Origin: a bacterium
Lineage (GTDB): Bacteria; Cyanobacteriota; Vampirovibrionia; Obscuribacterales; Obscuribacteraceae
Reading direction: 5' to 3'
NCBI GenBank assembly: GCA_018062085.1
Contig: JAGOSY010000018.1
Span: forward strand, 1-64,000
Length of the DNA stretch: 64,000 bases
Below the pieces are notes generated by a model, which had not been told where the DNA came from, made no database searches, and worked only from the letters and a program-made list of their open reading frames with translations. The translations under genes and the position numbers were made by a program. Below, one piece after another: positions 1 through 8,804 of the stretch. Position 1 is the first letter of the stretch. Each line of letters starts with the position of its first letter.

Positions 1-210
1 AGAAATGGACCGATATTGGCGTGGTCCAGAGTTATAGAAATGGACCGATATTGGCGTGGTCCAGAGTTATAGAAATGGACCGATATTGGCGTGGTCCAGA
101 GTTATAGAAATGGACCGATATTGGCGTGGTCCAGAGTTATAGAAATGGACCGATATTGGCGTAGTGCAGAGTTCTAGAAATTGACCGATATTGCTGTGTT
201 CCAAATTCTT
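1..210. repeat. Tandem 35-bp repeat array, six copies with graded decay
   Basis: Four identical 35-bp units occupy 1-140. A fifth (141-175) has three changes and a sixth (176-210) is strongly diverged. The units abut with no spacers. Each intact unit carries the inverted repeat TGGACC-N11-GGTCCA (bases 6-11 and 23-28 of the unit); one or both arms are damaged in copies five and six. The array starts at the window edge, so its true length is unknown. It lies just upstream of the transposase-like gene at 292. 35 is not a multiple of 3 and no ORF crosses it, so it is not a coding repeat. Confidence 0.95.
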
Positions 211-278
211 TTCTAACAAAAGTCATTTTGATTGAACCATTTCCCTCGAATTTACGTTTCTACTCTAGGGGCGTGACG

Positions 279-284
279 AGGAGG
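279..284 (+). promoter_or_regulatory. Strong ribosome binding site of the transposase-like gene
   Basis: AGGAGG lies seven bases before the ATG at 292. Such a good site argues that the downstream frame is translated despite its degenerate look. Confidence 0.7.
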
Positions 285-291
285 AAATGCT

Positions 292-1116
292 ATGACAGCA
301 ATTGTTCACAATGATGATCTATTTATTGAGGCCTGGAGCGAGTTTATTCTGCTTATTAATACAGATGAAGATGCAGCTGACTACATTTTTCAGTCTATGC
401 TGCACGACAATGAAATAAATTGTGGATGCTCCAATCCGCAGATTGAGAGAGAGCCTGGAGCTCGCTGCTTCTATTGTATGAGCTGCAAGCGTGAGGTTTG
501 GTTTACGGCGGGAACTCTTTTGTCCGGTGTTAGCCGCTTGCGGGCCTGGCTCGCTGCCATCTGGTTTAAAGAGTGGGGAGTTGTTGTAAGCTCACTGCGG
601 TTCTCGAGACTGCTAGATATTGCTCAGAGTACGGCCCTCAATATAAACAAGAAAGTGGCTATTGCCTTAGAGGCTCAAATGGATAGCAGTGCCATGAGAG
701 TTGACCCGCGAAGATTTAGTGATGCCATTTTTAAACGTAGTCGACATACTCCTGCTGATGAGCATCCGCGGATGGAGTTGGTTGTAGCCAATTCTCATTC
801 AGCGCCGGTCGCCAATGAGGCCGATGGTGCCGCTTCCAGCCGAGAGAAATGTGCGAATCTATTTTCTCTCGCCGCTTCCCAACAGCAACTCAGCATAACT
901 GTGGCTATAGCAAGTGCAATTTCTTTCATTCGCAAATACTTTCATGGCGTCAGCAGCAAGTATCTGCAGCTCTATGTAGCGGCTTTCTGGTGTCAAGCTG
1001 ATCGTGAGACTTGGAAGAAAGGATCAGTGCTTAAGGCCTGTCTTAAACATAGACCAATTAGCTATACACAGCTCTTTCATTATCATGCACCAGAGCTAAA
1101 AATGATGCTGATTTAG
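292..1116 (+). CDS. IS1595/ISXO2-like transposase derivative lacking the catalytic core
   Basis: The 274-residue protein resembles an IS1595-type transposase at both ends. Residues about 30-125 match the family's N-terminal zinc-ribbon module: Cys44-x-Cys46 and Cys62-x2-Cys65, then FTAGTLLSG and LRAWLAAIWF, followed by a helical stretch like that module's helix-turn-helix. Residues about 205-262 (IRKYFHGVSSKYLQLYVAAF, then a W-K-x-G-S segment) resemble the family C-terminus. The middle, about 130-200, is far too short for a DDE domain and shows no D..D..E arrangement, so it cannot be an active transposase as read. The frame is open and has a strong ribosome binding site, which suggests a domesticated DNA-binding protein or a fresh internal deletion. 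The family call rests on pattern recognition only. Confidence 0.6.
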   Translation: MTAIVHNDDLFIEAWSEFILLINTDEDAADYIFQSMLHDNEINCGCSNPQIEREPGARCFYCMSCKREVWFTAGTLLSGVSRLRAWLAAIWFKEWGVVVSSLRFSRLLDIAQSTALNINKKVAIALEAQMDSSAMRVDPRRFSDAIFKRSRHTPADEHPRMELVVANSHSAPVANEADGAASSREKCANLFSLAASQQQLSITVAIASAISFIRKYFHGVSSKYLQLYVAAFWCQADRETWKKGSVLKACLKHRPISYTQLFHYHAPELKMMLI

Positions 1117-1139
1117 TAGTCAACCAAACCAGCATCATT
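1101..1139. terminator. Bidirectional terminator between convergent genes
   Basis: Perfect 10-bp inverted repeat AATGATGCTG / CAGCATCATT with a 19-base loop, overlapping the stop codon of the transposase-like gene. On the plus strand it is followed by TGTTTTT. On the minus strand it is followed by TTTAG, so it can serve the converging clpB transcript as well. Confidence 0.75.
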
Positions 1140-1161
1140 TGTTTTTCAGTTCAATTTTGAA

Positions 1162-3807
1162 TTACGAGACTGGCACCAAATTGCTCTCTTTTTTGAAAAC
1201 GAGTTCTTCGTTTTCGTTATCGGCATCAATCAAAATGGTGTCGCCATCAGCGTATTGACCCTTAAGAAGTTCGAGAGAAAGTGGGTTCTCGATTTCTTTT
1301 TGAATCAATCGCTTCAGTGGACGCGCACCATAGACAGGATCGTAACCTGTTGTGGCTAGCCAGTCTTTGGCCGCATCTGTAGCTTTGAGCAAAATTTTGC
1401 GGTCAGCTAATCGCTTGTTGAGTATGTGTAGCTGGATGTCTACAATCTTAGCTAGCTCTGCGGCCGTCAGGGCGTGGAAGACAACTGTTTCGTCAATTCG
1501 GTTGAGGAACTCAGGTCTAAAATGCGCTCTTAGTGATTGCATAACTTGATCTTTCATTTCATCGTAGAAATGCTCATCACCATCTACAGCAGCCTTGAGC
1601 TGATAGTCGAGGATGTGCTGCGAGCCGATGTTTGACGTCATGATTAGCACGGTGTTTTTGAAATTAACTGTGCGACCCTTCGAGTCGGTCAGGTGTCCTT
1701 CGTCTAGCACTTGCAAGAGAACGTTGAAAACATCGGCATGTGCCTTTTCTACTTCGTCAAAGAGGACGCAGCAATACGACCGCCTGCGCACCGCTTCGGT
1801 CAGTTGGCCACCTTCATCGTGGCCGATGTATCCAGGGGGCGCCCCAATCAAGCGAGCAACGGTATGCTTTTCTTGATACTCAGACATGTCGATGCGCACT
1901 ATGGCGCCTTCATCATCAAAGAGAAATTCGGCTAGAGCTTTGGCAAGCTCTGTCTTACCAACACCTGTCGGGCCGAGGAAGAGGAAGCTACCAATGGGGC
2001 GATTGGGATCTTTCATGCCAGTGCGAGCGCGTCTCACCGCATTCGATACCACTTCGATTGCTTCTTCTTGTCCAATTACGCGTTGGTGCAGATGGCTTTC
2101 TAGTGAAAGCAGTTTCTCCACTTCCCCTTGCAAGAGCTTGGTGACTGGAATACCTGTCCATTTCGCTACGATTTCAGCGATGTCCTCTTCATCTATTTCT
2201 TCCTTGAGCAAACGTGGTCCAGTGTTGTTGGTGAGTTTGGCTTCCATTTCGCGCAGCTGTTTCTCTAGTTCGATTAGGGTGCCAAATTTTAGTTCAGCAG
2301 CTTTTTGTAGATCAGTAGCGCGTTCTGCTTGTTCAATTAGAGTTCGAGTGCTTTCGATTTCGCCTTTGACAGTGCCGATTTTGGTCAGTCCTTCTTTTTC
2401 TGATTGCCATTGAGCTCTCAACCCATCAGCTTTCTCGTGGAGGTTGGCCAAATCTTTCTCGATGCGTTCAAGTCTCTCTAGAGAAGAAGCATCTTTTTCT
2501 TTTTTGAGAGCTTCACGCTCGATCTCAAGTTGCATGCCACGACGTTCGAGTTCGTCTAATTCAGTTGGCATAGAGTCAATTTCTATACGCATTCTAGCGG
2601 CCGCTTCATCAACTAAGTCGATGGCTTTGTCGGGCAAGCTGCGATCGGTAATGTAGCGATCGGAGAGCACCGCCGCGCTGATTAGAGAGCTGTCCTTAAT
2701 TCGTACACCGTGGTGCACTTCATATCGTTCTTTGAGCCCGCGCAGAATTGAAATTGTCTCTTCAACCGATGGTTGATCAACGAATACTTGTTGAAAGCGT
2801 CTTTCTAAGGCTGGATCTTTCTCTACATATTTTCTGTATTCGTCTAAAGTGGTTGCACCGATACAGTGCAGCTCGCCGCGAGCCAGTGGTGGCTTAAGCA
2901 AGTTGCCAGCGTCCATCGCTCCTTCGCCGCCGCCACCAGCACCGACCACGGTGTGCAGCTCATCGATGAAGAGAATAATTTCGCCTTCCGAATCAATTAC
3001 TTCTTTTAATACAGCTTTTAATCGCTCTTCGAATTCGCCGCGGAATTTAGCACCAGCGATCAAAGAACCCATGTCTAAAGCAATGAGCTTTTTATCTTTG
3101 AGGCCCTCGGGCACGTCACCTTTGGTGATGCGGATGGCTAGGCCTTCTACAATTGCTGTTTTACCAACACCGGGTTCCCCGACCAAAACTGGATTGTTCT
3201 TGGTGCGGCGGCTCAGCACTTGCATAACGCGCCGAATTTCGTCGTCGCGGCCGATGACCGGGTCGAGTTTGCCTCGAGCAGCCATTTCGGTTAGGTCTTT
3301 GCCGTATCTCTCCAGGGCCTGATAAGTACTTTCTGGGTCTTGGCTTGTTACTTTTTGTTTGCCTCTGATTTCGGTCAAAACTTTGAGAATGCGGTCTCTA
3401 GTGACGCCGTTGCGCTTCAATATCGTGCCAGCCTGGCCCTTACTCTCGTCAGTCAGAGCGAGCATAAGGTGCTCAATGCTGATGAATTGGTCTTTCAAGC
3501 GCTCGGCTTCTTTTTCGGCTACTTCCAGTAGCTGCATTACTTTTGTAGAGACATGAATTTCATCTTTAGTCGTGCTGACCGAGGAAGCCTTGGGTTGATT
3601 GTCCAGATATCGTTCTGTTTCGGAGATAATCTCTGCCGGCTTCGCTTCCAGTTTTTCAGCAATTTTGAGGGCGAGGCCATCTTTTTGCTCCATCAGAGCA
3701 AGCAGAATATGTTCTGGAGTTACTTGGCTGTGGCCGTATCGCGCCAACAAGGTGCGGCATCCGGTAACGGCTTCTTGGGCTTTGTTTGTAAATCTATCTA
3801 GATTCAT
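1162..3807 (-). CDS. clpB: ATP-dependent disaggregase ClpB
   Basis: Hexameric AAA+ chaperone that extracts polypeptides from aggregates together with the DnaK system in the cytoplasm. The 881 residues match the usual ClpB length. Order: Clp N-domain repeats (about 1-150), first AAA+ module with Walker A GEPGVGKT (210-217) and Walker B LFIDELHT, a charged coiled-coil middle domain (about 410-530) that separates ClpB from ClpA/ClpC, and a second AAA+ module with GPTGVGKT (612-619). No ClpP-binding IGF loop was noticed. The start gives the family's usual MNLDRFTNKAQEAV N-terminus. A CIRCE operator (TTAGCACTC-N9-GAGTGCTAA) was looked for in the upstream 210 bp and is absent, so HrcA control is not supported. 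Confidence 0.97.
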   Translation of the reverse strand: MNLDRFTNKAQEAVTGCRTLLARYGHSQVTPEHILLALMEQKDGLALKIAEKLEAKPAEIISETERYLDNQPKASSVSTTKDEIHVSTKVMQLLEVAEKEAERLKDQFISIEHLMLALTDESKGQAGTILKRNGVTRDRILKVLTEIRGKQKVTSQDPESTYQALERYGKDLTEMAARGKLDPVIGRDDEIRRVMQVLSRRTKNNPVLVGEPGVGKTAIVEGLAIRITKGDVPEGLKDKKLIALDMGSLIAGAKFRGEFEERLKAVLKEVIDSEGEIILFIDELHTVVGAGGGGEGAMDAGNLLKPPLARGELHCIGATTLDEYRKYVEKDPALERRFQQVFVDQPSVEETISILRGLKERYEVHHGVRIKDSSLISAAVLSDRYITDRSLPDKAIDLVDEAAARMRIEIDSMPTELDELERRGMQLEIEREALKKEKDASSLERLERIEKDLANLHEKADGLRAQWQSEKEGLTKIGTVKGEIESTRTLIEQAERATDLQKAAELKFGTLIELEKQLREMEAKLTNNTGPRLLKEEIDEEDIAEIVAKWTGIPVTKLLQGEVEKLLSLESHLHQRVIGQEEAIEVVSNAVRRARTGMKDPNRPIGSFLFLGPTGVGKTELAKALAEFLFDDEGAIVRIDMSEYQEKHTVARLIGAPPGYIGHDEGGQLTEAVRRRSYCCVLFDEVEKAHADVFNVLLQVLDEGHLTDSKGRTVNFKNTVLIMTSNIGSQHILDYQLKAAVDGDEHFYDEMKDQVMQSLRAHFRPEFLNRIDETVVFHALTAAELAKIVDIQLHILNKRLADRKILLKATDAAKDWLATTGYDPVYGARPLKRLIQKEIENPLSLELLKGQYADGDTILIDADNENEELVFKKESNLVPVS

Positions 3808-4019
3808 ATATCGCTTAACCCTTTTTGTGTTGCTTTATTCTGGTTGCAAAGTGAACTGGCCATCTCTGTAGCTCGGTCCCTATTACGCATTATGGACAGC
3901 CTGCTTATAGCGGGCTAATAAATCCACAATTTCTTTATGAGTGTTCTGAGTTTGCCCGGTTAAACGACAATTTGGTTTGTAATATATGATTGAGGCGTCA
4001 GTTATTAAGAAGTTGGTAG

Positions 4020-4736
4020 ATGCAGGAGTTTGAGGAAGACTACTACGCTATTCTCGGAGTAGACGAGGCAGCAAGCCAGGATGAGATTCGCAAAGCCTAT
4101 TTGGCGCTTGCGAAGAGGCTTCACCCTGACCGTTTTCCTAATGACCCAGATCAGCGCGCCATCGCCCAAACCGAATTTGCTAAGGTCACCCATGCTCATG
4201 ACGTGGTCGGTGATTCGGATAGGCGTATTGAGTATGACGCCCTGCGCCAGTTGGCCAAACGTCGTTCTGAGGTGGTTTCGACTGGTTCATTTGTAGTCAG
4301 CTCGGTTATACCCGATGAACTTAAGTTGCATAACGGTGATATTCACACGACTCAGCCGCTCAATGCCGTGCCTGGTGATGACAGCATTAATGTGAAGTGG
4401 GCCAACAAGCACCTTGGTAGAGCCGATGAACTGCTGAAGAAGAAGCGCTATCAAGAAGCTGAAACGGCCATGAAAGAAGCAATTCGCTTGGTTCCACTTG
4501 AGCCTAAGTATCACAATCGCCTGGCTGAAGTTTATTTGGCTCGGGGCTGGAAAACTCTAGCTATGACAGAAGTGCAGACCTCCTTGAGGCTTAACGCTAG
4601 CGATCCCGAAGCTCGTTCTTTAGAAGTTCGCCTTAAAGCCTTAATGAAAGATCAAGCAAGCGCTCAGATTAAGGCAGATAATAAGAAGAAAGGAATTTTC
4701 CAGCAAATCAAGGAAATTCTCAACAAGAAGATTTAA
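4020..4736 (+). CDS. J-domain protein with C-terminal TPR-like repeats
   Basis: 238 residues. Residues 6-70 form a J-domain (YYAILGVDEAASQDEIRKAY) with the DnaK-stimulating HPD at 35-37. There is no Gly/Phe region, zinc finger or CTD, so this is not DnaJ itself but a type III J-protein. Residues about 120-205 hold two TPR-like helical pairs (RADELLKKKRYQEAETAMK; YHNRLAEVYLARGWKTLAM). The C-terminus is Lys-rich and soluble. It is divergent from clpB across about 210 bp, which fits a co-chaperone role beside a disaggregase. The secreted-protein gene follows 28 bp downstream and is probably cotranscribed. Confidence 0.85.
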   Translation: MQEFEEDYYAILGVDEAASQDEIRKAYLALAKRLHPDRFPNDPDQRAIAQTEFAKVTHAHDVVGDSDRRIEYDALRQLAKRRSEVVSTGSFVVSSVIPDELKLHNGDIHTTQPLNAVPGDDSINVKWANKHLGRADELLKKKRYQEAETAMKEAIRLVPLEPKYHNRLAEVYLARGWKTLAMTEVQTSLRLNASDPEARSLEVRLKALMKDQASAQIKADNKKKGIFQQIKEILNKKI

Positions 4737-4764
4737 ATGGCGTTGTTAAAGTGGCTTTGTTTAC

Positions 4765-6264
4765 ATGGCTTTATTAGATAGATTCGATAGCTTAGACAAG
4801 AACCGCAAAGATTTCGGCAAAGATTTCTGTAAGGGTAGCTTGCAGAATAAATCGAAAAGTTTATTTGCTCTTTCCCTGCTGGTTACTGTTGGTGCCCAGT
4901 CTTGCTTGCCATTGAGCGCTATTGCTTGTCCCGGCAATTCACTCTTTTCCCTTGGCACTACTTTTGGTGCTGCCGCTGCCGGCGAGTCGCCAGTTGTTAG
5001 ACCTTCTGGTGTGGACGTTGATCTAAATCAACCCTTAGTTGCTGATGAGCAGCTGTCTCAAGCCGCCAACACTGCTAGTGAATCGAAGGCAGCCGAGCCG
5101 TCAGCTGTTGCTGCCGAGTCTAAATCTTCCGATTCTACATCTGTTGATTCTACATCTGCCTCCCCTAAATCAGCAGCGCTTACAGTTACTGAAGACGCCG
5201 ACAACCGCACTGTTTCTATCACACAGTCTTCAAGGCAGCGCTTCAATCTTCCCGCCAATGGTCTGCTCAATGATGGTGCCATCCTCAAAGGGGGAGTGGT
5301 TGAAGATTCTTCTAAGTCACCGATTATTCAGGGGGTGGTGGAAGAGCTGCCCGCTGGCACGAAGGTCTCGATGATTTCACAGTGCTATCTCAATTCGCAG
5401 TTGTCTCAAACGGGCGATGCCGTCACTTTTCGTATTGCTCATGATGTTAGAGACGGCAAAGGCAATCGTGTGGTTGTGCCTGGTGATTGGGTCGCCCACG
5501 GCTTTGTGACGCAAGCCACTAAGCCTGGTCGCAACGGCGTGCCTGGCCGAGTCGATGTGAAAATCAGCAAGATAGTTAGCCCTGATGGCAATTATGAACT
5601 GCCTTTTGAGTGCAAAATTTCTAGTGCCGACAATAAGATGGCCGCGGTCAGCAAGCTGATTTACCGTGATGCAAAATTTGTCACTATTGGTGCTGTGGCA
5701 GGTTCTATACTTTCATTTCAGATGACTGGTATCGGCACCGCTGTTGCTACCCATGGTATTTCGGTTGGCATTGGTGCCGCTGCCGGAGCCACTTTTGGAG
5801 CAATCTGTGCCGCTTGGCGCAAAGGCGATATTGCTGCCCTTTCACCCAATGACGAGCTCAAGCTAGTTACGTCTGAGCCGATTGCACTGCCTGGATTTAA
5901 TCCTGTCAATTTACCTTCAGCGGCGCCAAAGAAGACCCTTGACGGTTTGCGAGTATCTATCAACGATCATCGTTTTGAGAAGAACGACTTTACCGCTGAT
6001 AAGTCGTCACGCCTTCTGTATGTTACTTTTTCAGTGGTGAACAATAGTGACCACGCGATAGATAAGAAGATGTTGCGAGTCGTCTCCGGCAAGGGCGTTC
6101 AGTATCACCTCGACCTCCGCAGTATTCGTCATAGCTTTAGTGTGCCAGCCAAGGGTGAAAAGACTGACACCTTGTGTTTCAACGTTGATTTGCCCAAGAA
6201 TAAGTACTATCTGGTTTTATTAGATAGTAAGGGCGATGAATTTAAGAGGGTGCCGATAAATTGA
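4765..6264 (+). CDS. Exported protein with glycine-zipper segment and C-terminal beta domain
   Basis: 499 residues, function unknown. A hydrophobic export signal spans about 32-54 and ends in SAIAC; Cys55 could be a lipidation site, though the -3 residue is not the usual Leu. An Ala/Ser/Thr-rich linker (about 70-135) follows. Residues about 170-290 form a beta-rich region (EELPAGTKVSMI; GNRVVVPGDWVAHGFV). Residues about 310-355 are a Gly/Ala-rich zipper (GAVAGSILSF; GIGAAAGATFGAICAAW) that could insert in a membrane. The last 110 residues resemble a DUF4352-like Ig-type fold (SRLLYVTFSVVNNSDHAIDK). The long N-terminal leader before the hydrophobic core is unusual, and a later start cannot be excluded. 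Confidence 0.75.
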   Translation: MALLDRFDSLDKNRKDFGKDFCKGSLQNKSKSLFALSLLVTVGAQSCLPLSAIACPGNSLFSLGTTFGAAAAGESPVVRPSGVDVDLNQPLVADEQLSQAANTASESKAAEPSAVAAESKSSDSTSVDSTSASPKSAALTVTEDADNRTVSITQSSRQRFNLPANGLLNDGAILKGGVVEDSSKSPIIQGVVEELPAGTKVSMISQCYLNSQLSQTGDAVTFRIAHDVRDGKGNRVVVPGDWVAHGFVTQATKPGRNGVPGRVDVKISKIVSPDGNYELPFECKISSADNKMAAVSKLIYRDAKFVTIGAVAGSILSFQMTGIGTAVATHGISVGIGAAAGATFGAICAAWRKGDIAALSPNDELKLVTSEPIALPGFNPVNLPSAAPKKTLDGLRVSINDHRFEKNDFTADKSSRLLYVTFSVVNNSDHAIDKKMLRVVSGKGVQYHLDLRSIRHSFSVPAKGEKTDTLCFNVDLPKNKYYLVLLDSKGDEFKRVPIN

Positions 6265-6293
6265 TCGTCTCTGTTAAGAGAAAGCTCATTAAG

Positions 6294-6329
6294 AACCGCT
6301 CGCTTTAGCTTGAAAATGGTGGTTTTTTT
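6294..6329 (+). terminator. Candidate rho-independent terminator
   Basis: AACCGC (6294-6299) pairs with GTGGTT (6319-6324) through one G-U pair, running into a T-run at 6323-6329. It lies 30 bp after the stop of the exported-protein gene. Confidence 0.5.
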
Positions 6330-6558
6330 AACAAATTAGCTAATTTTTGCGGTTTACCCCACTTACTTTATTTGCTTAATTACTAAATCCAGCTAATATA
6401 ACTAAGTCGATCAAACATGATCTGAATTGAATCTCTAACTTGTATATCTAGTGAATACTTATTAGATTTCCTGCTCAAGGATCAGCCGAATCGATTTAAT
6501 ACCAGCTCCGGCGGCACTTAGTTGTTTGTTGGCTCGGAGTCAGAGGTAAGGAGGGGGG
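6330..6558. other. Intergenic region before the diguanylate cyclase gene
   Basis: AT-rich stretch followed by a GC-richer segment. The ribosome binding site AAGGAGGGG ends shortly before the ATG at 6559. A weak CTCCG/CGGAG pairing surrounds 6505-6537. A GEMM (c-di-GMP) riboswitch signature was looked for because of the downstream gene and was not found. Confidence 0.5.
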
Positions 6559-7305
6559 ATGATGAAGGCTCGAATCGCAGAGATGCTACAGACTTTCCAC
6601 GGACAGTCTGGACATCGCCAGGCTGATGCTACTTCTGCTGTGGCTACAGGTAGCGCTGGTCAGGGTTCTGGTTCAGGATCTGGCCAAGTTCGAAGGATAC
6701 AGGGACAGACCCTACAGACTGAAAAGCTATTGCGAGAGAAAGATCGGGAAATAGACCGTCTGCGCCACCAATTGGCAAATGCTGAGGCGCGCTTGCAAGA
6801 ATTGATGGGGCAAGACGTACTTACCGCTCTGCCAAACAGACATATATTCAAAGAACATCTCACCCACTCTCTCAAACGGGCTCTCAGGCTGGGCTATTCG
6901 CTTTCGCTCATGCTCATTGATATTGACCATTTGCGTGATATCAACCTTAAGTATGGTCACGAAGTGGGAGATTTGGTGCTAGTCGAAGTGGCTAAAATTC
7001 TAAAAAGCTCAGTACGAGAAATCGATATGCCTGCTCGTTGGGGCGGTGAAGAGTTGGTTACTGTGTTGCATGAGACCGACGCTGATGGTGCGGCCGTTGT
7101 GGCCGAGCGCGTGCGACGTCGTATCTCTATGTTAGAGGTGAAAGAGCCGAAGACAGGCAAGCCTATCAAAATAACAGCGTCGCTAGCTGTGGCCAGTTAT
7201 CCGCAACATTCAAATGATCCGCAAGGTTTACTTGAAGCAGCTTCTGAGGCGCTCATTCAAGCCAAGGAAGATGGTTGTAATCGCGTTTTAATCGCAAACA
7301 AGTAA
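6559..7305 (+). CDS. Cytoplasmic diguanylate cyclase (GGDEF domain)
   Basis: Makes cyclic di-GMP from two GTP. The N-terminus (1-50) is Gly/Ser/Gln-rich linker, residues about 52-84 are a heptad-like coiled coil that could drive dimerisation, and 85-245 are a GGDEF domain. The active-site loop is GGEEL (162-166): the catalytic Glu/Glu pair is kept and Leu replaces the usual Phe. The inhibitory I-site R-x-x-D is intact (Arg153-Asp156), so product inhibition is expected. No membrane segment is present. The response-regulator gene begins 9 bp after the stop, so the two are probably cotranscribed. Confidence 0.92.
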   Translation: MMKARIAEMLQTFHGQSGHRQADATSAVATGSAGQGSGSGSGQVRRIQGQTLQTEKLLREKDREIDRLRHQLANAEARLQELMGQDVLTALPNRHIFKEHLTHSLKRALRLGYSLSLMLIDIDHLRDINLKYGHEVGDLVLVEVAKILKSSVREIDMPARWGGEELVTVLHETDADGAAVVAERVRRRISMLEVKEPKTGKPIKITASLAVASYPQHSNDPQGLLEAASEALIQAKEDGCNRVLIANK

Positions 7306-7313
7306 AGTCAACA

Positions 7314-7904
7314 TTGATTAGACTAATGGTGGTAGACGATCACGCAGAAATCCGTGGAGAGATTGTTAGACAACTTTCCCAGGGAGATTTGCTTAAGGTT
7401 GTGGCTGAGGCTGATACATCTCATGACGCCTGGAAAGTAGCCTCGCAGATTCTTCCTGATATTGTCTTGCTTGATTTGCATTTACCTGGCCTCTATTCCA
7501 CCGTAGACTTATTAAAGCGTTTTAGTCAATTGAAGCGCACCAAAGTTGTGATCTATGCCAGTCAAGGTAAGGCGGCAGAAGTACAAGACTTGCTAGAGGC
7601 CGGTGCCTCTGGTTATGTGCTCAAAGATGATGCTCCAGCCCTAATTAAGATGGCACTGCTTATGGTATCAAAGGGTTCTAAGGCAGTAATTTCTCCAAGT
7701 TTGCCGAGACATTTAACCCGATTGACCGCTCAAGAACGCTCAGTGCTGCGTTATATGACTATGCGCGGTAAGCTTCTAAAAGCAGCTGAACGCATGGGTA
7801 TTTCTGAACAAGAGTTGACTGATCTCGTTGATCATCTTGTGGAAAAGCTTGAGCTAGAGTCATCTGACAAACTGCTGCGCTGGGCGAAGAAACACGGCTT
7901 CTGA
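7314..7904 (+). CDS. NarL/LuxR-type response regulator
   Basis: 196 residues. The receiver domain has the acidic pocket VVDDH, phospho-acceptor Asp54 (VLLDLHLPG) and conserved Lys104 (YVLKDD). Ser83 takes the switch Thr/Ser position. Residues about 130-190 form a four-helix output domain (LTAQERSVLRYM; KAAERMGISEQELTDLV), like LuxR-type DNA-binding domains but divergent. The TTG start at 7314 is chosen because it restores the family N-terminus MIRLMVVDDH; the ATG at 7326 would cut into the first strand. No histidine kinase is adjacent. Pairing with the upstream diguanylate cyclase suggests joint control of c-di-GMP output. Confidence 0.88.
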   Translation: MIRLMVVDDHAEIRGEIVRQLSQGDLLKVVAEADTSHDAWKVASQILPDIVLLDLHLPGLYSTVDLLKRFSQLKRTKVVIYASQGKAAEVQDLLEAGASGYVLKDDAPALIKMALLMVSKGSKAVISPSLPRHLTRLTAQERSVLRYMTMRGKLLKAAERMGISEQELTDLVDHLVEKLELESSDKLLRWAKKHGF

Positions 7905-7919
7905 GTAATGGGCCGGTAA

Positions 7920-8588
7920 TTATTTTATATCTGGATGTATCGCTATCAATCCGATTATGCTGGCGCCAGTGATAATGGCCACCAATTCCAGTGGGCTGAA
8001 GGCTTGGCGAGCGATTCGCTTGTTGTCTTCTACAACTTTCCAGTGACGATTGAGCCAGATTTGTACAATCGCTAAAGGTAGTGCGCTAGTTAAATAAAGC
8101 AATTCGAATGGTTCAGGTAGTCTAATCAGTAAGGTTAAGGCGCCGAAGAGAAGAGCAATGACAAAGCCTGTAAATTGGCTATTTTTGCGCATAAAACTGT
8201 TGCGGTCTGGTATCAGTTGAGCAGACATATGAGCAAAGCCCAGCAGCACCAATAGGTTTACAACTGGTATGGCAAATAGTGCGGTGGTGAAGATAGGCCG
8301 AGCTTGGCCGAATTTTAGGTAAGTTTCAAGCGTGCCATCGCGTCCCAGTTTGATGTGTGCGTCTTCTAGCTCTGGGTCTTTACCGTCAATGCCTTGTTGA
8401 AGCTGATTTGAGCCCTGGCAAAGGCTGTTTAGATTGCGGTAGAGCCAGTACATGTTGTAAGCGCCAAGGGTGAAAAAAGAAAGCACTACGACGTGCCAGG
8501 CTGGCTGTTGTTGGCTGTCTAGTAGTATGGGGTCAGCCAGCGCGGTATCGCTTTGATTTTCGGCTGGTCTCGACTTAGAAGTTTTCAC
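7920..8588 (-). CDS. DUF4234-like multi-span membrane protein
   Basis: 222 residues. After a 30-residue polar N-terminus, the segment WHVVVLSFFTLGAYNMYWLY is typical of DUF4234 (tail-first membrane proteins of unknown function). Further hydrophobic spans lie at about 100-125, 140-160, 165-185 and near the C-terminus. It converges on the response-regulator gene with only 15 bp between stops and is divergent from ssb. No function is assigned. Confidence 0.7.
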   Translation of the reverse strand: MKTSKSRPAENQSDTALADPILLDSQQQPAWHVVVLSFFTLGAYNMYWLYRNLNSLCQGSNQLQQGIDGKDPELEDAHIKLGRDGTLETYLKFGQARPIFTTALFAIPVVNLLVLLGFAHMSAQLIPDRNSFMRKNSQFTGFVIALLFGALTLLIRLPEPFELLYLTSALPLAIVQIWLNRHWKVVEDNKRIARQAFSPLELVAIITGASIIGLIAIHPDIK

Positions 8589-8804
8589 TCTCTTTTATCT
8601 TTTCGCTATGGTGATGACTGTTTAATTTTGTCTAGGCCCGAGCTGCCAAGCTCTTAACATCTGATTCTTGCACAAAAGAACGAGAGAATTTCGTCTAATC
8701 ACGCGATCTTTACTGCTATTTTTTCGCTAATCTTGTTACAGTGCAAGGAAATCGATTTCAAACCTCATTGTGCTTACGAGGTTGCGTTTTCAAGGAGAAT
8801 GGTT

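Noticed and set aside
1..210. CRISPR array
   Set aside because: The 35-bp units follow each other directly with no variable spacers, and no cas genes lie nearby.
3898..3917. Hairpin upstream of clpB as a regulatory element
   Set aside because: An 8-bp stem with a wobble pair and no T-run; too weak and not a CIRCE operator.
6330..6558. c-di-GMP riboswitch before the diguanylate cyclase gene
   Set aside because: The conserved GEMM sequence elements are absent.
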